Shown here piece by piece: positions 1-8,791 of a DNA stretch of 64,000 bases (the stretch's first letter is position 1; each line of letters starts with the position of its first letter). Origin of the DNA: Chroococcus sp. CMT-3BRIN-NPC107. Its GTDB lineage: Bacteria > Cyanobacteriota > Cyanobacteriia > Cyanobacteriales > Chroococcidiopsidaceae. Under the pieces are notes generated by a model that was not told where the DNA came from, did not search any database, and saw only the letters and a program-made list of their open reading frames with translations. The position numbers and the translations under genes are program-made. The stretch lies in NCBI GenBank assembly GCA_019359635.1, contig JAHHGY010000009.1:1-64000 (forward strand), written 5' to 3'.

Positions 1-54
1 GTCTTCAAACAACTTCCATTCCAAATCGCTCAACCCCTCAAACCTACCTGCCAT
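1..54 (-). mobile_element. N-terminal edge of an IS5-family-like transposase, truncated by the window
   Basis: The minus strand starts an ATG at position 54 and reads 18 codons off the left edge: MAGRFEGLSDLEWKLFED. The segment with LSDLEW followed by LFE resembles the first residues of cyanobacterial IS5/IS4-type transposases of the DUF4096 type, which begin with a short 'LTDxQWxLxEPLLP' motif. Only this N-terminus is inside the window, so I cannot see terminal repeats, catalytic DDE residues or whether the gene is intact. It lies directly beside a decayed P450 gene, which fits a locus damaged by transposition. The family call is by resemblance of a short peptide only. Confidence 0.5.
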
Positions 55-124
55 TTTGTCTTCTTTTTGTTCTATTTCAGCTTTATGCTGATTATAGCTC
101 TTATTTCTGAGTTAGTGGGATAGG

Positions 125-543
125 TTCGTATAAGGCAAATGCCATGCCAATACAGCACCGATTGCTGCCGCCAAAGGGGAGGTGGTAATATTGCAAATCA
201 TCTCGCCGTAAGACTTCATGCGATCGCCATGAAAAGGCGGTGTTAGTAACTTTCTTTGCCTTTGGTGGCTGCGTCCATCTAGTAATAGTAAGGATTTGTC
301 TCCTACCCAAGGTTGTAAAACAGAATTTGCTCTACCAGAATCAAATTGCCCTTGGTGAAGCGTGAAAATTTATTCTATTGCTTGGGGATTGCTCAAAAAC
401 ACTATCGGTTTGAAGTTCGCCAACCGGACTGTAAAGCAATCTCCGTAATGCTGGCTGCAAGTATCCATAAATGTTAAAGGATTAGCAATTCATTGAAATA
501 ACTGGATAAGTGGCAAAGCTTTAGAACCATTGGGTAGTTTCAT
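125..543 (-). pseudogene. Cytochrome P450 (CYP110-like) pseudogene with internal deletion
   Basis: Reading the minus strand from ATG 543 gives a P450 N-terminal region (MKLPNGSKALPLIQLFQ, then a stop, then ANPLTFMDTCSQHYGDCFTV) followed by FDSGRANSVLQP, VGDKSLLLLDG, HQRQRKLLTPPFHGDRM and YGEMICNITTS. In-frame stops occur at about 490 (TGA) and 377 (TAA). After about 135 codons the frame changes and the text jumps to HLPFGGSNRCCIGMAFALYE, the haem-ligand loop (FGGxxRxCIG) that normally sits some 270 residues further on. The central I helix and ExxR region are missing. The gene is therefore a remnant with two nonsense codons, a frameshift and a large internal deletion, and cannot encode an active enzyme. 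P450s of this type oxidise lipophilic substrates. The original substrate is unknown. Confidence 0.85.
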
Positions 544-678
544 AACTTGCTTAATTAAAATAATTTTTAACTTTATTATTACTTTGGTTTTTCTCTAATC
601 TGTCTTAGGTGGATTTAGAGCCAAGAGACTTCGCTGTAGACTTGCGGAAAGCAGCTTGTTGTTTGTTTGGCGATTTCT

Positions 679-1956
679 ATGGGTTTAGATTTAGAAATAT
701 ATCTTATCGATCTATTTGTTATTGGTTTTTTGCTACTTTTTGTGACTTTAGGATCGGGATGGATTGCCAAATTACCGGTTTCTTTTGCTTTAATTTATTT
801 AGTTGTCGGCATTGCTTTAGGCTCTTATGGGTTCAAAATCGTTCAGTTGCGACCGGATGCTAACTTTTTAGAGCGATTGACAGAATTTGTGGTAATTGTC
901 TCCTTGTATAGTTGCGGATTGAAGATGAATCGGCAGCTAAACTTTTGGGCTTGGCGTTCGACGGTGCGATTGATTGGCTTTTTGATGCCAATTTCAATTT
1001 TTGCGATCGCAGCGATCGGTCATTGGGTTTTAAAAATGGAGTGGGGAGTTGCTATATTATTAGGCGCAATTCTTGCACCCACCGACCCCGTACTAGCTTC
1101 AGAAGTTCAACTAGCAGATACCGATGACAAAGATGAATTGCGTTTTGGCTTAACTTCTGAAGGTGGCTTAAACGATGCTTTAGCGTTTCCGTTTGTTTAT
1201 TTTGGGATTCATTGGCTAGAAAAAGGTAATAACTGGCAAGATTGGTTTAAAGAATGGGTGGCGGTAGACCTAATTTGGGCGATCGTTGCTGGGATAGGAA
1301 TGGGAATTATTGTTGCTAAAGCGGTTGTTTTTTTAGAGCAAAAACTCGAAAAACATACCCATATAGACAGTTTGATGGCAGATTTTGTGGCCATTAGTAC
1401 AATCTTACTTACTTATTCTCTAACAGAATTTGTCTACGGCTACGGCTTTTTGGCGGTTTTTGTCGCAGGGATAGCCGCCCAAAGACAATATGAAGATGAA
1501 GAAAAACGTCATTCTCAACTCGAATTTACCGAACGAATTGAGAAATTAATGGAAGTGGCAACAATTTTAATCTTAGGTTCGTTGTTGCGCGTCCAAGCAA
1601 TTTGGCAATATTTGAGCGTTGGGTTATTAGTGGGAGGGTTGTTGCTATTTGTAATTCGTCCGGTTGGCGCTTGGATTAGTACAATAGGAGGTCATTACAA
1701 ACCCATTACCCGCTTGTTATTTGGCTGGTTTGGAGTGCGCGGTGTCGGTTCTATGTATTATTTGTGCTATGCGTTAGGACATGGATTGAAAGATTCTTTG
1801 GGCGAACAAGTTGCCTGGATTACCTACATTACTATTGTGCTTTCAGTAATTTTGCACGGTATTAGTACAACACCATTAATGAACCGTTACGAAAAATTGA
1901 TAACTAGCCGCCGTCGAAAGTTTGGTAAAACAGCACCGGAAGCTGAGGAAGTTTAA
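679..1956 (+). CDS. Na+(K+)/H+ antiporter, CPA1/NhaP family
   Basis: The 425-residue protein is almost entirely hydrophobic, with about a dozen membrane segments, and belongs to the CPA1 (NhaP) monovalent cation/proton antiporters of the inner or thylakoid membrane. The family signature is plain: LAPTDPVLASEVQ followed by LTSEGGLNDALAFP, with the paired acidic and Asn/Asp residues of the ion-binding site. A short charged C-terminus (residues about 400-425) ends the protein, with no large cytosolic regulatory tail. I start at the ATG at 679 (MGLDLEIYL). An upstream in-frame TTG at 667 adds only four residues, and neither has a convincing ribosome-binding site. A strong hairpin follows the stop and separates it from the convergent GH13 gene. 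Exchange of Na+ or K+ cannot be distinguished from sequence. Confidence 0.88.
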   Translation: MGLDLEIYLIDLFVIGFLLLFVTLGSGWIAKLPVSFALIYLVVGIALGSYGFKIVQLRPDANFLERLTEFVVIVSLYSCGLKMNRQLNFWAWRSTVRLIGFLMPISIFAIAAIGHWVLKMEWGVAILLGAILAPTDPVLASEVQLADTDDKDELRFGLTSEGGLNDALAFPFVYFGIHWLEKGNNWQDWFKEWVAVDLIWAIVAGIGMGIIVAKAVVFLEQKLEKHTHIDSLMADFVAISTILLTYSLTEFVYGYGFLAVFVAGIAAQRQYEDEEKRHSQLEFTERIEKLMEVATILILGSLLRVQAIWQYLSVGLLVGGLLLFVIRPVGAWISTIGGHYKPITRLLFGWFGVRGVGSMYYLCYALGHGLKDSLGEQVAWITYITIVLSVILHGISTTPLMNRYEKLITSRRRKFGKTAPEAEEV

Positions 1957-1960
1957 ACAA

Positions 1961-1993
1961 AAGCAGCCCTTTCTGGTATGGAAAGGGCTGCTT
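1961..1993. terminator. Hairpin terminator between convergent genes
   Basis: AAGCAGCCCTTTC (1961-1973) pairs perfectly with GAAAGGGCTGCTT (1981-1993) around a 7-nt loop, starting a few bases after the antiporter stop codon. The convergent GH13 gene ends at 2056. The stem is GC-rich and is followed by A/T-rich DNA on both sides, though without a long T tract, so it may stop transcription from either direction. Confidence 0.75.
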
Positions 1994-2055
1994 AATAGAT
2001 AATTATTTTGCAAGTAGTTAGGTTTACATATCCGCAAGCGAATAATAAAAAGTCT

Positions 2056-3708
2056 TTATTGCTGCCAAACAAATACTTTAGCTTCGTACTCACCCAAGTC
2101 GGCCATTAATCCATCTTCGCCAGATTCTAAATCGTAGTCCTTTGTCCATTCGTGCCATTTTCCGGCGGGACATCCAGAAACTTGATAGCCGCCTAAGAAG
2201 TTATCCGAGAAGTTGGCAACTACAACCACGCGAGAACCTTCATCATTCCAACGAGTGTAAGCTAAGACTTTTGCTTCGGGGTTTTCGTGGAAAAACTCAA
2301 TATTTTCTGTATATAGTGCATGATTGCTTTTACGCAGATTGATTAAACCTTTGTAGGATTCAAATAAACCGCGATTTAAGTCATTGCCTAACAAAGTCCA
2401 ATCAATTTTGGCAGAATCTGGGGTTTTGGGCTTGTATTCGCCAAATTCTTCACCCATCCAAATTAGCGGGACACCTACAGCAGTCATAAGAATTGCTGCG
2501 CCTAGTTTGACACGAGTAAAAGCTGCTTCGTCAAAGATTTCGCGATCGCCTAATTCTACCATGACATGATTGTGATCGTGGTTTGTCAAGTAATTGACGA
2601 CATTCGTAGCACCTAAAAACCCTTGACGTTTGCAATCAATTACATCTTTAAGGCGTTCTAAATCGAAAACATCGCCGCAGATATGCTCTAAAATGCAGTG
2701 ATAAAAACTATCGTGCCAGCAGCCATCCATTGGTCCGTCTACATTAGTAATGCTCGGAGTTTCGGGGATGTGTTCGGCAACAGTATAAAACGGCTTCATG
2801 TTCGCTGTATCTTTAGCTTCTTTGACAATCCAGTGCATGAAGTCGTAATTAGCGATTTGCCGCGCTGCATCAAAGCGGATGCCGTCAGTATGATATTCGC
2901 CCACCCAAAAACGCACGTTATCGCCAATAAACTTACGGGCGGGATAAGTTTCTAGTTTTTCGTCGTAAAATTCGTAGTTAAATTCTGGGCCCCAGTTATT
3001 ATCAGGATCGCGGGGGGCGTGATGATACCAATAATCGTGATCGATTTGAGTTAAAGGTGCTTCGGCTTCGGAGTGGTTGTAAATACCATCCATAATTACC
3101 CGCATACCTCTACCATGACATTCATCAACCAACTGCTTCAATCCTTCTGTTGGACCGTAACTTGACTCGGTAGCAAAGAAGTGGCGAGGATTGTAACCCC
3201 AACTATGATCGCCGGGGTATTCTTTTACAGGCATAACTTCGATCGCATTTACGCCCAATTCGCACAGATAATCTAATTTTTCGACTACGTGCTTATATTT
3301 TCCGCGCTCGTAAGGATCGTCTTCTCCCCCCGAAAAGTCGCCTACGTGCAACTCATATATTACTAATTCGCTATCGGCGGGGAGGGGTTTATCGTCGTGT
3401 TTCCATACATACGTATCGACAATTTTTTCTCCACCCTTAATCCGCGCGATCGCATTTTGACTAGCATTATCAATATCGACGGCGTAAGGATCTACAACTT
3501 CTACCCATTGATCGGGTTCAAAAAACCACGATTTAGATTGAACGCGAAATTTATACTGATAAACTCCGTCTTCTAATTCTACGTAAGTGCGAAAGTAGCC
3601 ATCTTCGCCTTTTTCCATTGGTACATCTTTCCAATCGGAAAATTCGCCAACTAATGCGGCTCCCTTGATATACGGTGCAAATAAATTAAATTCTATGGGA
3701 GTTGCCAT
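2056..3708 (-). CDS. GH13 alpha-amylase-family enzyme with N-terminal CBM48
   Basis: This 550-residue soluble protein has an N-terminal carbohydrate-binding/Ig-like module (CBM48, residues about 1-100, with VGEFSDWK). A GH13 (beta/alpha)8 barrel follows. Conserved GH13 regions are visible: IMDGIYNHS, DGIRFDAA with the nucleophile Asp, FYTVAEHIPE with the acid/base Glu, and NYLTNHDHNH with the transition-state Asp. A C-terminal all-beta domain ends near residue 550. The arrangement matches branching-enzyme-like and maltooligosyltrehalose-trehalohydrolase-like enzymes, which act on glycogen-type alpha-glucans, but it is shorter than classical GlgB (about 750 residues). Whether it hydrolyses, transfers or branches cannot be settled from sequence. 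It stands alone, transcribed toward the hairpin at 1961-1993. Confidence 0.85.
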   Translation of the reverse strand: MATPIEFNLFAPYIKGAALVGEFSDWKDVPMEKGEDGYFRTYVELEDGVYQYKFRVQSKSWFFEPDQWVEVVDPYAVDIDNASQNAIARIKGGEKIVDTYVWKHDDKPLPADSELVIYELHVGDFSGGEDDPYERGKYKHVVEKLDYLCELGVNAIEVMPVKEYPGDHSWGYNPRHFFATESSYGPTEGLKQLVDECHGRGMRVIMDGIYNHSEAEAPLTQIDHDYWYHHAPRDPDNNWGPEFNYEFYDEKLETYPARKFIGDNVRFWVGEYHTDGIRFDAARQIANYDFMHWIVKEAKDTANMKPFYTVAEHIPETPSITNVDGPMDGCWHDSFYHCILEHICGDVFDLERLKDVIDCKRQGFLGATNVVNYLTNHDHNHVMVELGDREIFDEAAFTRVKLGAAILMTAVGVPLIWMGEEFGEYKPKTPDSAKIDWTLLGNDLNRGLFESYKGLINLRKSNHALYTENIEFFHENPEAKVLAYTRWNDEGSRVVVVANFSDNFLGGYQVSGCPAGKWHEWTKDYDLESGEDGLMADLGEYEAKVFVWQQ

Positions 3709-3866
3709 TTAAGTAAGTCAGGTATAAAAACACAATTCTCTTATTTTCTCAATTTACCTATATTAAGGAATCGTTCTAGGGAGATAACTTAGGCTATCGA
3801 CTGTTGAGCTTACCTAGCCAGCTATAAAAGCTAATTACAGTAAAATTTGGCTAATAATGGCATTTA

Positions 3867-3981
3867 ATGGGCTTAATTGCTCATCTGAGTGATCGCTAGA
3901 CATCATTTTTCGCTCGTGCCTAAAAGTAGCAGACAATCGATCTTGTCGATTCAAAAATTATCTGTAAGGGTTTAAGCCCAT
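3867..3981. other. Inverted-repeat-bounded 115-nt element in the 3709-4108 gap
   Basis: The 400-bp gap between the GH13 gene and the 124-residue ORF has no convincing coding sequence. It holds a perfect 10-bp inverted repeat, ATGGGCTTAA (3867-3876) and TTAAGCCCAT (3972-3981). An inner hairpin lies within it (AATCGA, 5-nt loop, TCGATT, 3936-3952), itself enclosed by CAGA and TCTG. The nesting could fold as a closed multi-stem RNA, or mark a miniature transposable element. No target-site duplication is evident. I recognise no known RNA family. Confidence 0.35.
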
Positions 3982-4108
3982 AGTTATCTTTAAACTGCTG
4001 CGAGAATTTATAGCCTAAAATTTTGCTGCTAAGTGTTAGCTTTAACAGCTTTCAGGGATTTATAAGTGTAGTGGGTGACGGTAAATAATCTTAAATGAGG
4101 AAATAATT

Positions 4109-4483
4109 ATGTGGAATATTATAGAAAATTTATTCGGCGACGCTATAGAACAAGCTGAAGAAATCGTCAGTGAATATATAGAAGGGCAAACAAAAAAAGA
4201 GGCAAAAGTATTTAACTACACATCAGAAAATACAGCAAAAGTTATGGCTATTTTATTTAATGTGCCTGGAATGAACCAAGCTTACAGCCGAGATTTTTTA
4301 AAATCTAATCCTATATTTAGCCTTAAAGATGGCACTATAGTTAAAATTTCTCAAAGTCCAGCTATCGCTCGTATTTTCTTAGTAGATAGTGAAGGAAAAT
4401 TGATTGTTGGATATTTTATTAGTCGGACACAAGCTAAAGCCCTTAATGAAGCATTAAATAAAATTAAAACAGAGTTTACTTAA
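4109..4483 (+). CDS. Conserved-looking hypothetical protein, 124 aa
   Basis: I do not recognise this family. The start is supported by an AGGA ribosome-binding site about 8 nt upstream of the ATG. The first 35 residues are an acidic amphipathic helix (NLFGDAIEQAEEIVSEYIEG) followed by a lysine-rich stretch. The rest looks like a small alpha/beta domain ending in a helical segment (RTQAKALNEALNKIKTEF). There is no signal peptide or membrane segment. Codon use is more A-rich than its neighbours. It faces ruvA convergently, with only about 30 bp between stops and no clear terminator. Confidence 0.55.
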   Translation: MWNIIENLFGDAIEQAEEIVSEYIEGQTKKEAKVFNYTSENTAKVMAILFNVPGMNQAYSRDFLKSNPIFSLKDGTIVKISQSPAIARIFLVDSEGKLIVGYFISRTQAKALNEALNKIKTEFT

Positions 4484-4516
4484 CGCTCCTACAAAGCTAT
4501 TAAAAATAAAATAATA

Positions 4517-5140
4517 TTAACTGCTCAGATGAGAAATCGCTTGACGAATCCAATCTTCCGCATTGGCATTTTTTGCCAACCCCACTTGTTGACTCACCGC
4601 TTGCAAAGCTTTAGAAACTTCGCTAGGCGTATAACCCAAAGCAAGTAAGGTCATCTGCACGTCTTCTAAAATGGCAGGGCTAGGGCCATCAGTAGGGGCA
4701 ACCAAGCCCGGAATATCCGTCCAATCTGCTAGTTTTTTCCGCAATTCTAAACAAATACGTTCGGCAGTTTTTCCCCCCACGCCAGGAGTTTGAATTAATA
4801 GCTGCGTATTGCTAGTAACGATCGCGCTAATTAAATCGGGTAAAGGTAAAGTATCGAGGAGAGAAATCGCATTTGCAGCCCCAATACCTGTAACGCTAAT
4901 TAATTGCCGAAATAAATCTCGTTCGGCTAAAGTGCTAAATCCATAGAGTAAAGGTTGTTCTTCTCTAATTTGCAAATGGGTGAAAATCTGGACAGTTTCG
5001 CCAAGGGGAGGCAATTGTTGCACCAACCGGGCGGGAATTAGCAAGTCGTAGCCGCAATTGTTGACTTCTAAAGTCAAAGTAACGCGATTAGTAGTAGTTT
5101 TAGAAATGCCTGCAACAATGCCTTTAAGATAGCTAATCAT
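4517..5140 (-). CDS. ruvA: Holliday junction branch-migration protein RuvA
   Basis: The 207-residue protein is a full-length RuvA, the tetrameric subunit that binds four-way DNA junctions and loads the RuvB motor during recombinational repair. The N-terminal OB-fold starts [12 protein letters not shown] and includes GYDLLIP. The central helix-hairpin-helix pair reads [17 protein letters not shown] and [20 protein letters not shown] linker then leads to the C-terminal RuvB-contact domain ([18 protein letters not shown]). Its start overlaps the 3' end of the sucrose-phosphate phosphatase gene by four bases, so the two are probably co-transcribed and translationally coupled, although their functions are unrelated. 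Confidence 0.96.
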   Translation of the reverse strand: MISYLKGIVAGISKTTTNRVTLTLEVNNCGYDLLIPARLVQQLPPLGETVQIFTHLQIREEQPLLYGFSTLAERDLFRQLISVTGIGAANAISLLDTLPLPDLISAIVTSNTQLLIQTPGVGGKTAERICLELRKKLADWTDIPGLVAPTDGPSPAILEDVQMTLLALGYTPSEVSKALQAVSQQVGLAKNANAEDWIRQAISHLSS

Positions 5141-5886
5141 TCAATAAAACCAAAATGATTTAAGCCCTCTAGAATACCACCCGCACAAAAAGCTTGCGCT
5201 AAATAATGATAGTCCGCCGGGTTTTCGTTATGCCATTGCAATAGTTCAGACTTGGCATTACCCACAATAATGCCCCGTTCTTCTGTTTGAGAAAATAACG
5301 AAATATCATTGCCAGAATCGCCACAAACAACCGTCTGCGTTGCTTCTATATCCCATAAAGAGCGCAGATATTGCACGGCTAAACCTTTATCGCCATGACG
5401 GGGCAAAATATCTAAGTCTATACCAGCGCTGTAAATTAACTTAGTATCTAAGCCTTGCTGTTGTAAAGATTTTTTTAGCTGTGGTAAAACTTCTCGCGCA
5501 GAGTCTTCCGTCAGCAAAAAACTAACTTTGTACGGACGCTGTTCGGAATCTGGTTGCATTACCAAGTCGGCAAAATGAGCCGTAGCAGCAATGATTGCCT
5601 CTCGATCCCATCCTGGGGTTAGTTTGTCCCACCATCCCTTATCGGCGGTATCGCTACCGTTAAAATAAATTTCTGTACCAACAGAGGCAACTAAAGCATC
5701 TGGTTCTATGAGTTGCTGTTCGTTTTGGAGTTCGGCAAATAGTAGAGGCGATCGCCCAGTAGCATAAACTATTTTTGTACCGTGTTCTTCTCGATGCTGT
5801 ACAAGTTTATCATTGAGTGCGGCTAAAGCGCGACTTTCTCCCACAAGGGTATTATCTAAATCGGTTACAAACAAAAATGATTTCAC
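5137..5886 (-). CDS. spp: Sucrose-phosphate phosphatase
   Basis: The 249-residue HAD-superfamily phosphatase has the length and motifs of cyanobacterial SPP, which hydrolyses sucrose-6-phosphate to sucrose in the last step of compatible-solute synthesis. HAD motif I is DLDNTL near residues 9-14. The next motif region is YATGRSPL, the conserved Lys region lies around [11 protein letters not shown], and motif IV is [12 protein letters not shown]. The C2-type cap lies between about residues 90 and 170. It is upstream of and overlaps ruvA. Sucrose-phosphate synthase itself is not in the window. Confidence 0.92.
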   Translation of the reverse strand: MKSFLFVTDLDNTLVGESRALAALNDKLVQHREEHGTKIVYATGRSPLLFAELQNEQQLIEPDALVASVGTEIYFNGSDTADKGWWDKLTPGWDREAIIAATAHFADLVMQPDSEQRPYKVSFLLTEDSAREVLPQLKKSLQQQGLDTKLIYSAGIDLDILPRHGDKGLAVQYLRSLWDIEATQTVVCGDSGNDISLFSQTEERGIIVGNAKSELLQWHNENPADYHYLAQAFCAGGILEGLNHFGFIE

Positions 5887-5941
5887 GGCGACTCGTTATA
5901 GCTAACAATTCATTAGGTTAGCAAAAGGAATAGACTTCGCC

Positions 5942-6781
5942 ATGACTTATGACAATATCTGCAAATATCTAGCTGAAGAATATCCGCTAAATTTTGCCCG
6001 TTGGTTATTTCCAACGCAAGCAACAGAAGTTGAGGTACTAAAAACCGAATTAAGCCTAGAACCAATCCGCGCTGATTCAGTAACACTATTACAAACTTCT
6101 AACCAAATCTTGCATTTAGAGTTTCAAACTCTACCTGTACTAGAACCACCGTTACCCTTACGAATGCTCGATTATTGGTTGCGACTATATCGGCAATATC
6201 GGTGTCCTATCGAGCAAGTTATTATTTTTCTCAAATCCACAACTTCTGAAGCTGTATTTATCAACGAATTTACCGCCGCCAACACTTGGCATCGCTACCG
6301 AGTAATTCGTCTGTGGGAACAAGATCCAGCCCCACTACTGGCTGATAATGCTCTCCTCCCACTAGCAGCCCTTGCTAGGGCAGAAATACCTAGAAGTTTA
6401 TTAGAGCAAGTAGCCACGCAAGTCGCTAGGATTGAATCAACGCCACAAAGACAAAATTTGGCTGCAAGTGTAGAAATATTGGCGGGTTTAAGATTCGAGC
6501 AAAACTTAATTAATCAATTATTTAGAGAGGATATCATGAAGGAATCAGTCATTTATCAACAAATTCTCCAAGAAGGAGTTAGACAAGGACAGCAATTAGG
6601 CAGACAGGAAGGAGAATCAACTTTAGTTGTACGTCAACTAGAACGTCGCTTTGGCAGCATTGAGGCTACAACTTTAGAGCAAATTCGTAGTTTACCAAGC
6701 GATCGCCTAGAACAATTAGCTGTAGCTTTACTAGATTTTTCGGCGATTACCGATGTAACTACTTGGCTACACGAAAACTAA
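5942..6781 (+). CDS. Rpn/DUF4351-type PD-(D/E)XK nuclease-like protein
   Basis: This 279-residue protein belongs to the cyanobacterial Rpn-like group, annotated elsewhere as recombination-promoting nuclease or putative transposase. The N-terminal half carries a PD-(D/E)XK-like core, with an Asp in the EPIRADSV segment and the LHLEFQT strand supplying the E-x-Q signature. The C-terminal DUF4351 region, from about residue 215, is helical and ends EQIRSLPSDRLEQLAVALLDF. An AGGA motif 13 nt upstream supports the ATG. These genes are numerous and mobile in filamentous and coccoid cyanobacteria. Nuclease activity is a family property and is not demonstrated for this gene. Confidence 0.8.
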   Translation: MTYDNICKYLAEEYPLNFARWLFPTQATEVEVLKTELSLEPIRADSVTLLQTSNQILHLEFQTLPVLEPPLPLRMLDYWLRLYRQYRCPIEQVIIFLKSTTSEAVFINEFTAANTWHRYRVIRLWEQDPAPLLADNALLPLAALARAEIPRSLLEQVATQVARIESTPQRQNLAASVEILAGLRFEQNLINQLFREDIMKESVIYQQILQEGVRQGQQLGRQEGESTLVVRQLERRFGSIEATTLEQIRSLPSDRLEQLAVALLDFSAITDVTTWLHEN

Positions 6782-6784
6782 TAC

Positions 6785-7054
6785 CTACGTGCGATCGCGT
6801 TCCAAGCCAAAAATTACTTTCTCTACCCACCAATCTACAGATTTATCCGGGTTTCTAGTCTTTGCTAAGGCGATGAGCCGATTTGCCGTATGGCGATCGC
6901 CATTTAATAACCGTAAAAGTTTTGTTTGCAGATTTCTAGAAGGCTGTCTATTAACTCGCTTTCCATGACTGCTTTTAGCTTTGCGCTCGTAAAAAAAATA
7001 TAACCCCCACAATATTGCAATTAAAATAAGTACCTTTAAAATTACAGAAGTCAT
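6785..7054 (-). CDS. Small membrane-anchored hypothetical protein, 89 aa
   Basis: The N-terminus is one hydrophobic segment (VILKVLILIAILWGLYFFY, about residues 4-22). It is followed by a very basic stretch and a helical domain (LQTKLLRLLNGDRHTANRLI...), which ends with VDWWVEKVIFGLERDR. It is likely a single-pass inner-membrane protein with a cytosolic tail. I recognise it only as a conserved-looking cyanobacterial hypothetical protein. It ends four bases from the stop of the convergent Rpn-like gene, so no independent terminator fits between them. Confidence 0.6.
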   Translation of the reverse strand: MTSVILKVLILIAILWGLYFFYERKAKSSHGKRVNRQPSRNLQTKLLRLLNGDRHTANRLIALAKTRNPDKSVDWWVEKVIFGLERDRT

Positions 7055-7157
7055 TGGATAATACAGATACGCGATCTGAGGAAATATTTATGTATTTATA
7101 ATTCCCTTATTAGTTATCAAAATTACTCAGTACATTCCGCATATATCTAAAGATTGA

Positions 7158-8417
7158 ATGAATTTTTCTAAAAAAAATAACTTGCCTTCCGGGATGCCTC
7201 AGCTAGACCCTCAAGTTTGGATTCTGGCAATTGGGCGTTTGCTATCTGAAGTTGGTACGGGCTTCACTTTATTTTATGCTCCGATATTTTTTGTCAATCA
7301 AGTAGGATTATCAGCAACGGCGGTGGGTTTTGCCTTAGGTAGTGCGTCGATTTCTGGAGTTGTGGGGCGAATTTTGGGCGGTTCGTTTTCCGATTCGCAG
7401 TATTGGGGACGGCGTAAGACTTTATTGCTTTCGGCAGCTATTAGCGCGATCGCTTCTTTAGTCCTTGCAAGTGCTAATAATTTTCTCATCTTAGTTATTG
7501 GTAACTTGTTAGTGGGTTTAGGACAAGGCTTATATTGGCCTGCCAACGAGTCGGTAGTAGCCGATTTGACCGCCCCCGCCCAACGTCATGAAGCTTACGC
7601 TGTGACCCGCCTTGCAGACAATCTTGGCTTAGGAATGGGTGTGGTCTTAGGTGGGGCATTAATTAGCACGACTGGGGCTTACAGGTCGCTATTTATTATT
7701 GATGCCATCTCTTTTGTAATATTTTTTGGCGTGGTGTATTTTGTCATTAAAGAAACCTATAAGCCTGCCCTAAATGACTCGGCTTCAGCCAAATCTAGCT
7801 GGCAAATAGCATTAAGCGATCGCCGATTATTAATTTACGTTTTAGTAAATATTATCTTTACCACCTATGTTTCGCAGTTGCAAAGTACCTTACCGCTTTA
7901 TCTCAAAAACTTTGTAAGTTTAGGAGCGTCGGGAGCAGAATTTACTGAAGGAACAATTAGTCTAATTTTTGGCTGGAATTTGGCAATCTCTATACTCACT
8001 CAATTGCCTGTCGTTAGGGGCTTAAGACGCTTTACTCATCCCCAAGCCTTAAGTTTTTCGGCTTTGATGTGGGCCATTGGTTTTACTTTAGTTTGGGTGA
8101 CAGGAGTTGCTACTAATCATCAATTATGGTGGGCAGTTTTAGCCGTAAGTGTATTTGCGATCGCGATCGTTTCTTATACTCCCTCTGCTTCTGCTTTAAT
8201 TACCGAATTAGCACCCAAATCTCAACTAGGAGTGTATTTTTCAATTAGTTCTTTATGCTGGGCTGCGGGCTATTTTATCGGGCCGCCATTAGGTGGCTTT
8301 GCGCTAGATCAAACTCCAGTATTTGCCGATAATTTTTGGCTATGGTTGGCTTTGAGCGTAAGTTTGCTGATTTTAATGTTGTATTATTTAGAGCAAGTGT
8401 TATCTTGCCAAGATTAA
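7158..8417 (+). CDS. Major facilitator superfamily transporter
   Basis: The 419-residue protein has about twelve hydrophobic segments. Between segments 2 and 3 it carries the MFS motif-A-like loop (GRILGGSFSDSQYWGRRKTL). The LGLGMGVVLGGAL segment is typical of drug/proton antiporter-like MFS members. A cytosolic loop rich in polar residues (ESYKPALNDSASAKSSW region) separates the two six-helix halves. The substrate is unknown: efflux of small hydrophobic compounds is common in this branch, but sequence alone does not show it. It is a single gene, followed by a porin remnant on the same strand. Confidence 0.85.
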   Translation: MNFSKKNNLPSGMPQLDPQVWILAIGRLLSEVGTGFTLFYAPIFFVNQVGLSATAVGFALGSASISGVVGRILGGSFSDSQYWGRRKTLLLSAAISAIASLVLASANNFLILVIGNLLVGLGQGLYWPANESVVADLTAPAQRHEAYAVTRLADNLGLGMGVVLGGALISTTGAYRSLFIIDAISFVIFFGVVYFVIKETYKPALNDSASAKSSWQIALSDRRLLIYVLVNIIFTTYVSQLQSTLPLYLKNFVSLGASGAEFTEGTISLIFGWNLAISILTQLPVVRGLRRFTHPQALSFSALMWAIGFTLVWVTGVATNHQLWWAVLAVSVFAIAIVSYTPSASALITELAPKSQLGVYFSISSLCWAAGYFIGPPLGGFALDQTPVFADNFWLWLALSVSLLILMLYYLEQVLSCQD

Positions 8418-8460
8418 AACTGGCGGTAAAAATGTTTTATATTGAAGCCGCTTAATTCTT

Positions 8461-8745
8461 TCTTTGGTAGGCTTGCATTTTAGAGATTTGTTTGCCGAAG
8501 GAAACAATGCGGGTCTGTTGTTTAAACAACCGTTGTATCGCTCTAGTGCTAGTGGGGATGCAGTGACGGAGATAGCAGGAGAAGAAAGAGCCGTTCCTTA
8601 GCATTTAGAAGGTTATTATCGCTTTAGAGTTAACGACAATATCAGCGTGACTCCAAGAGCATTTGTTTTATTCAATCGTGAATCTAATAGCAATAACGAA
8701 ATAACATTAGTAGGCTTAGTCCGCACTACTACTTTCACGTTCTAA
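8461..8745 (+). pseudogene. C-terminal fragment of an OprB-type cyanobacterial porin
   Basis: One frame from 8461 to the TAA at 8743-8745 reads VGLHFRDLFAEGNNAGLLF, then a TAG (about 8600), then HLEGYYRFRVNDNISVTPRAF and NNEITLVGLVRTTTFTF. This matches the last beta strands of SLH/OprB cyanobacterial outer-membrane porins, including the aromatic C-terminal strand that serves as the outer-membrane assembly signal. About 95 codons remain out of roughly 500. The N-terminal signal peptide, SLH domain and most of the barrel are absent, and a nonsense codon interrupts the remainder. An upstream in-frame TGA at 8443 rules out an extension. It occupies most of the 8418-8791 gap. Confidence 0.75.
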
Positions 8746-8791
8746 GTTTAGGGGAGCGTAGCTATAAATACGCGCCCTCTAAATACTTTTT

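Noticed and set aside
101-310. Minus-strand 69-codon ORF as a separate small gene
   Set aside because: Its first half is out of frame with P450 sequence readable in the neighbouring frame, and its second half is the P450 haem loop. It is part of the pseudogene.
609-863. Plus-strand 84-codon ORF before the antiporter
   Set aside because: Out-of-frame shadow of the antiporter gene with high Cys and Phe content and no motif.
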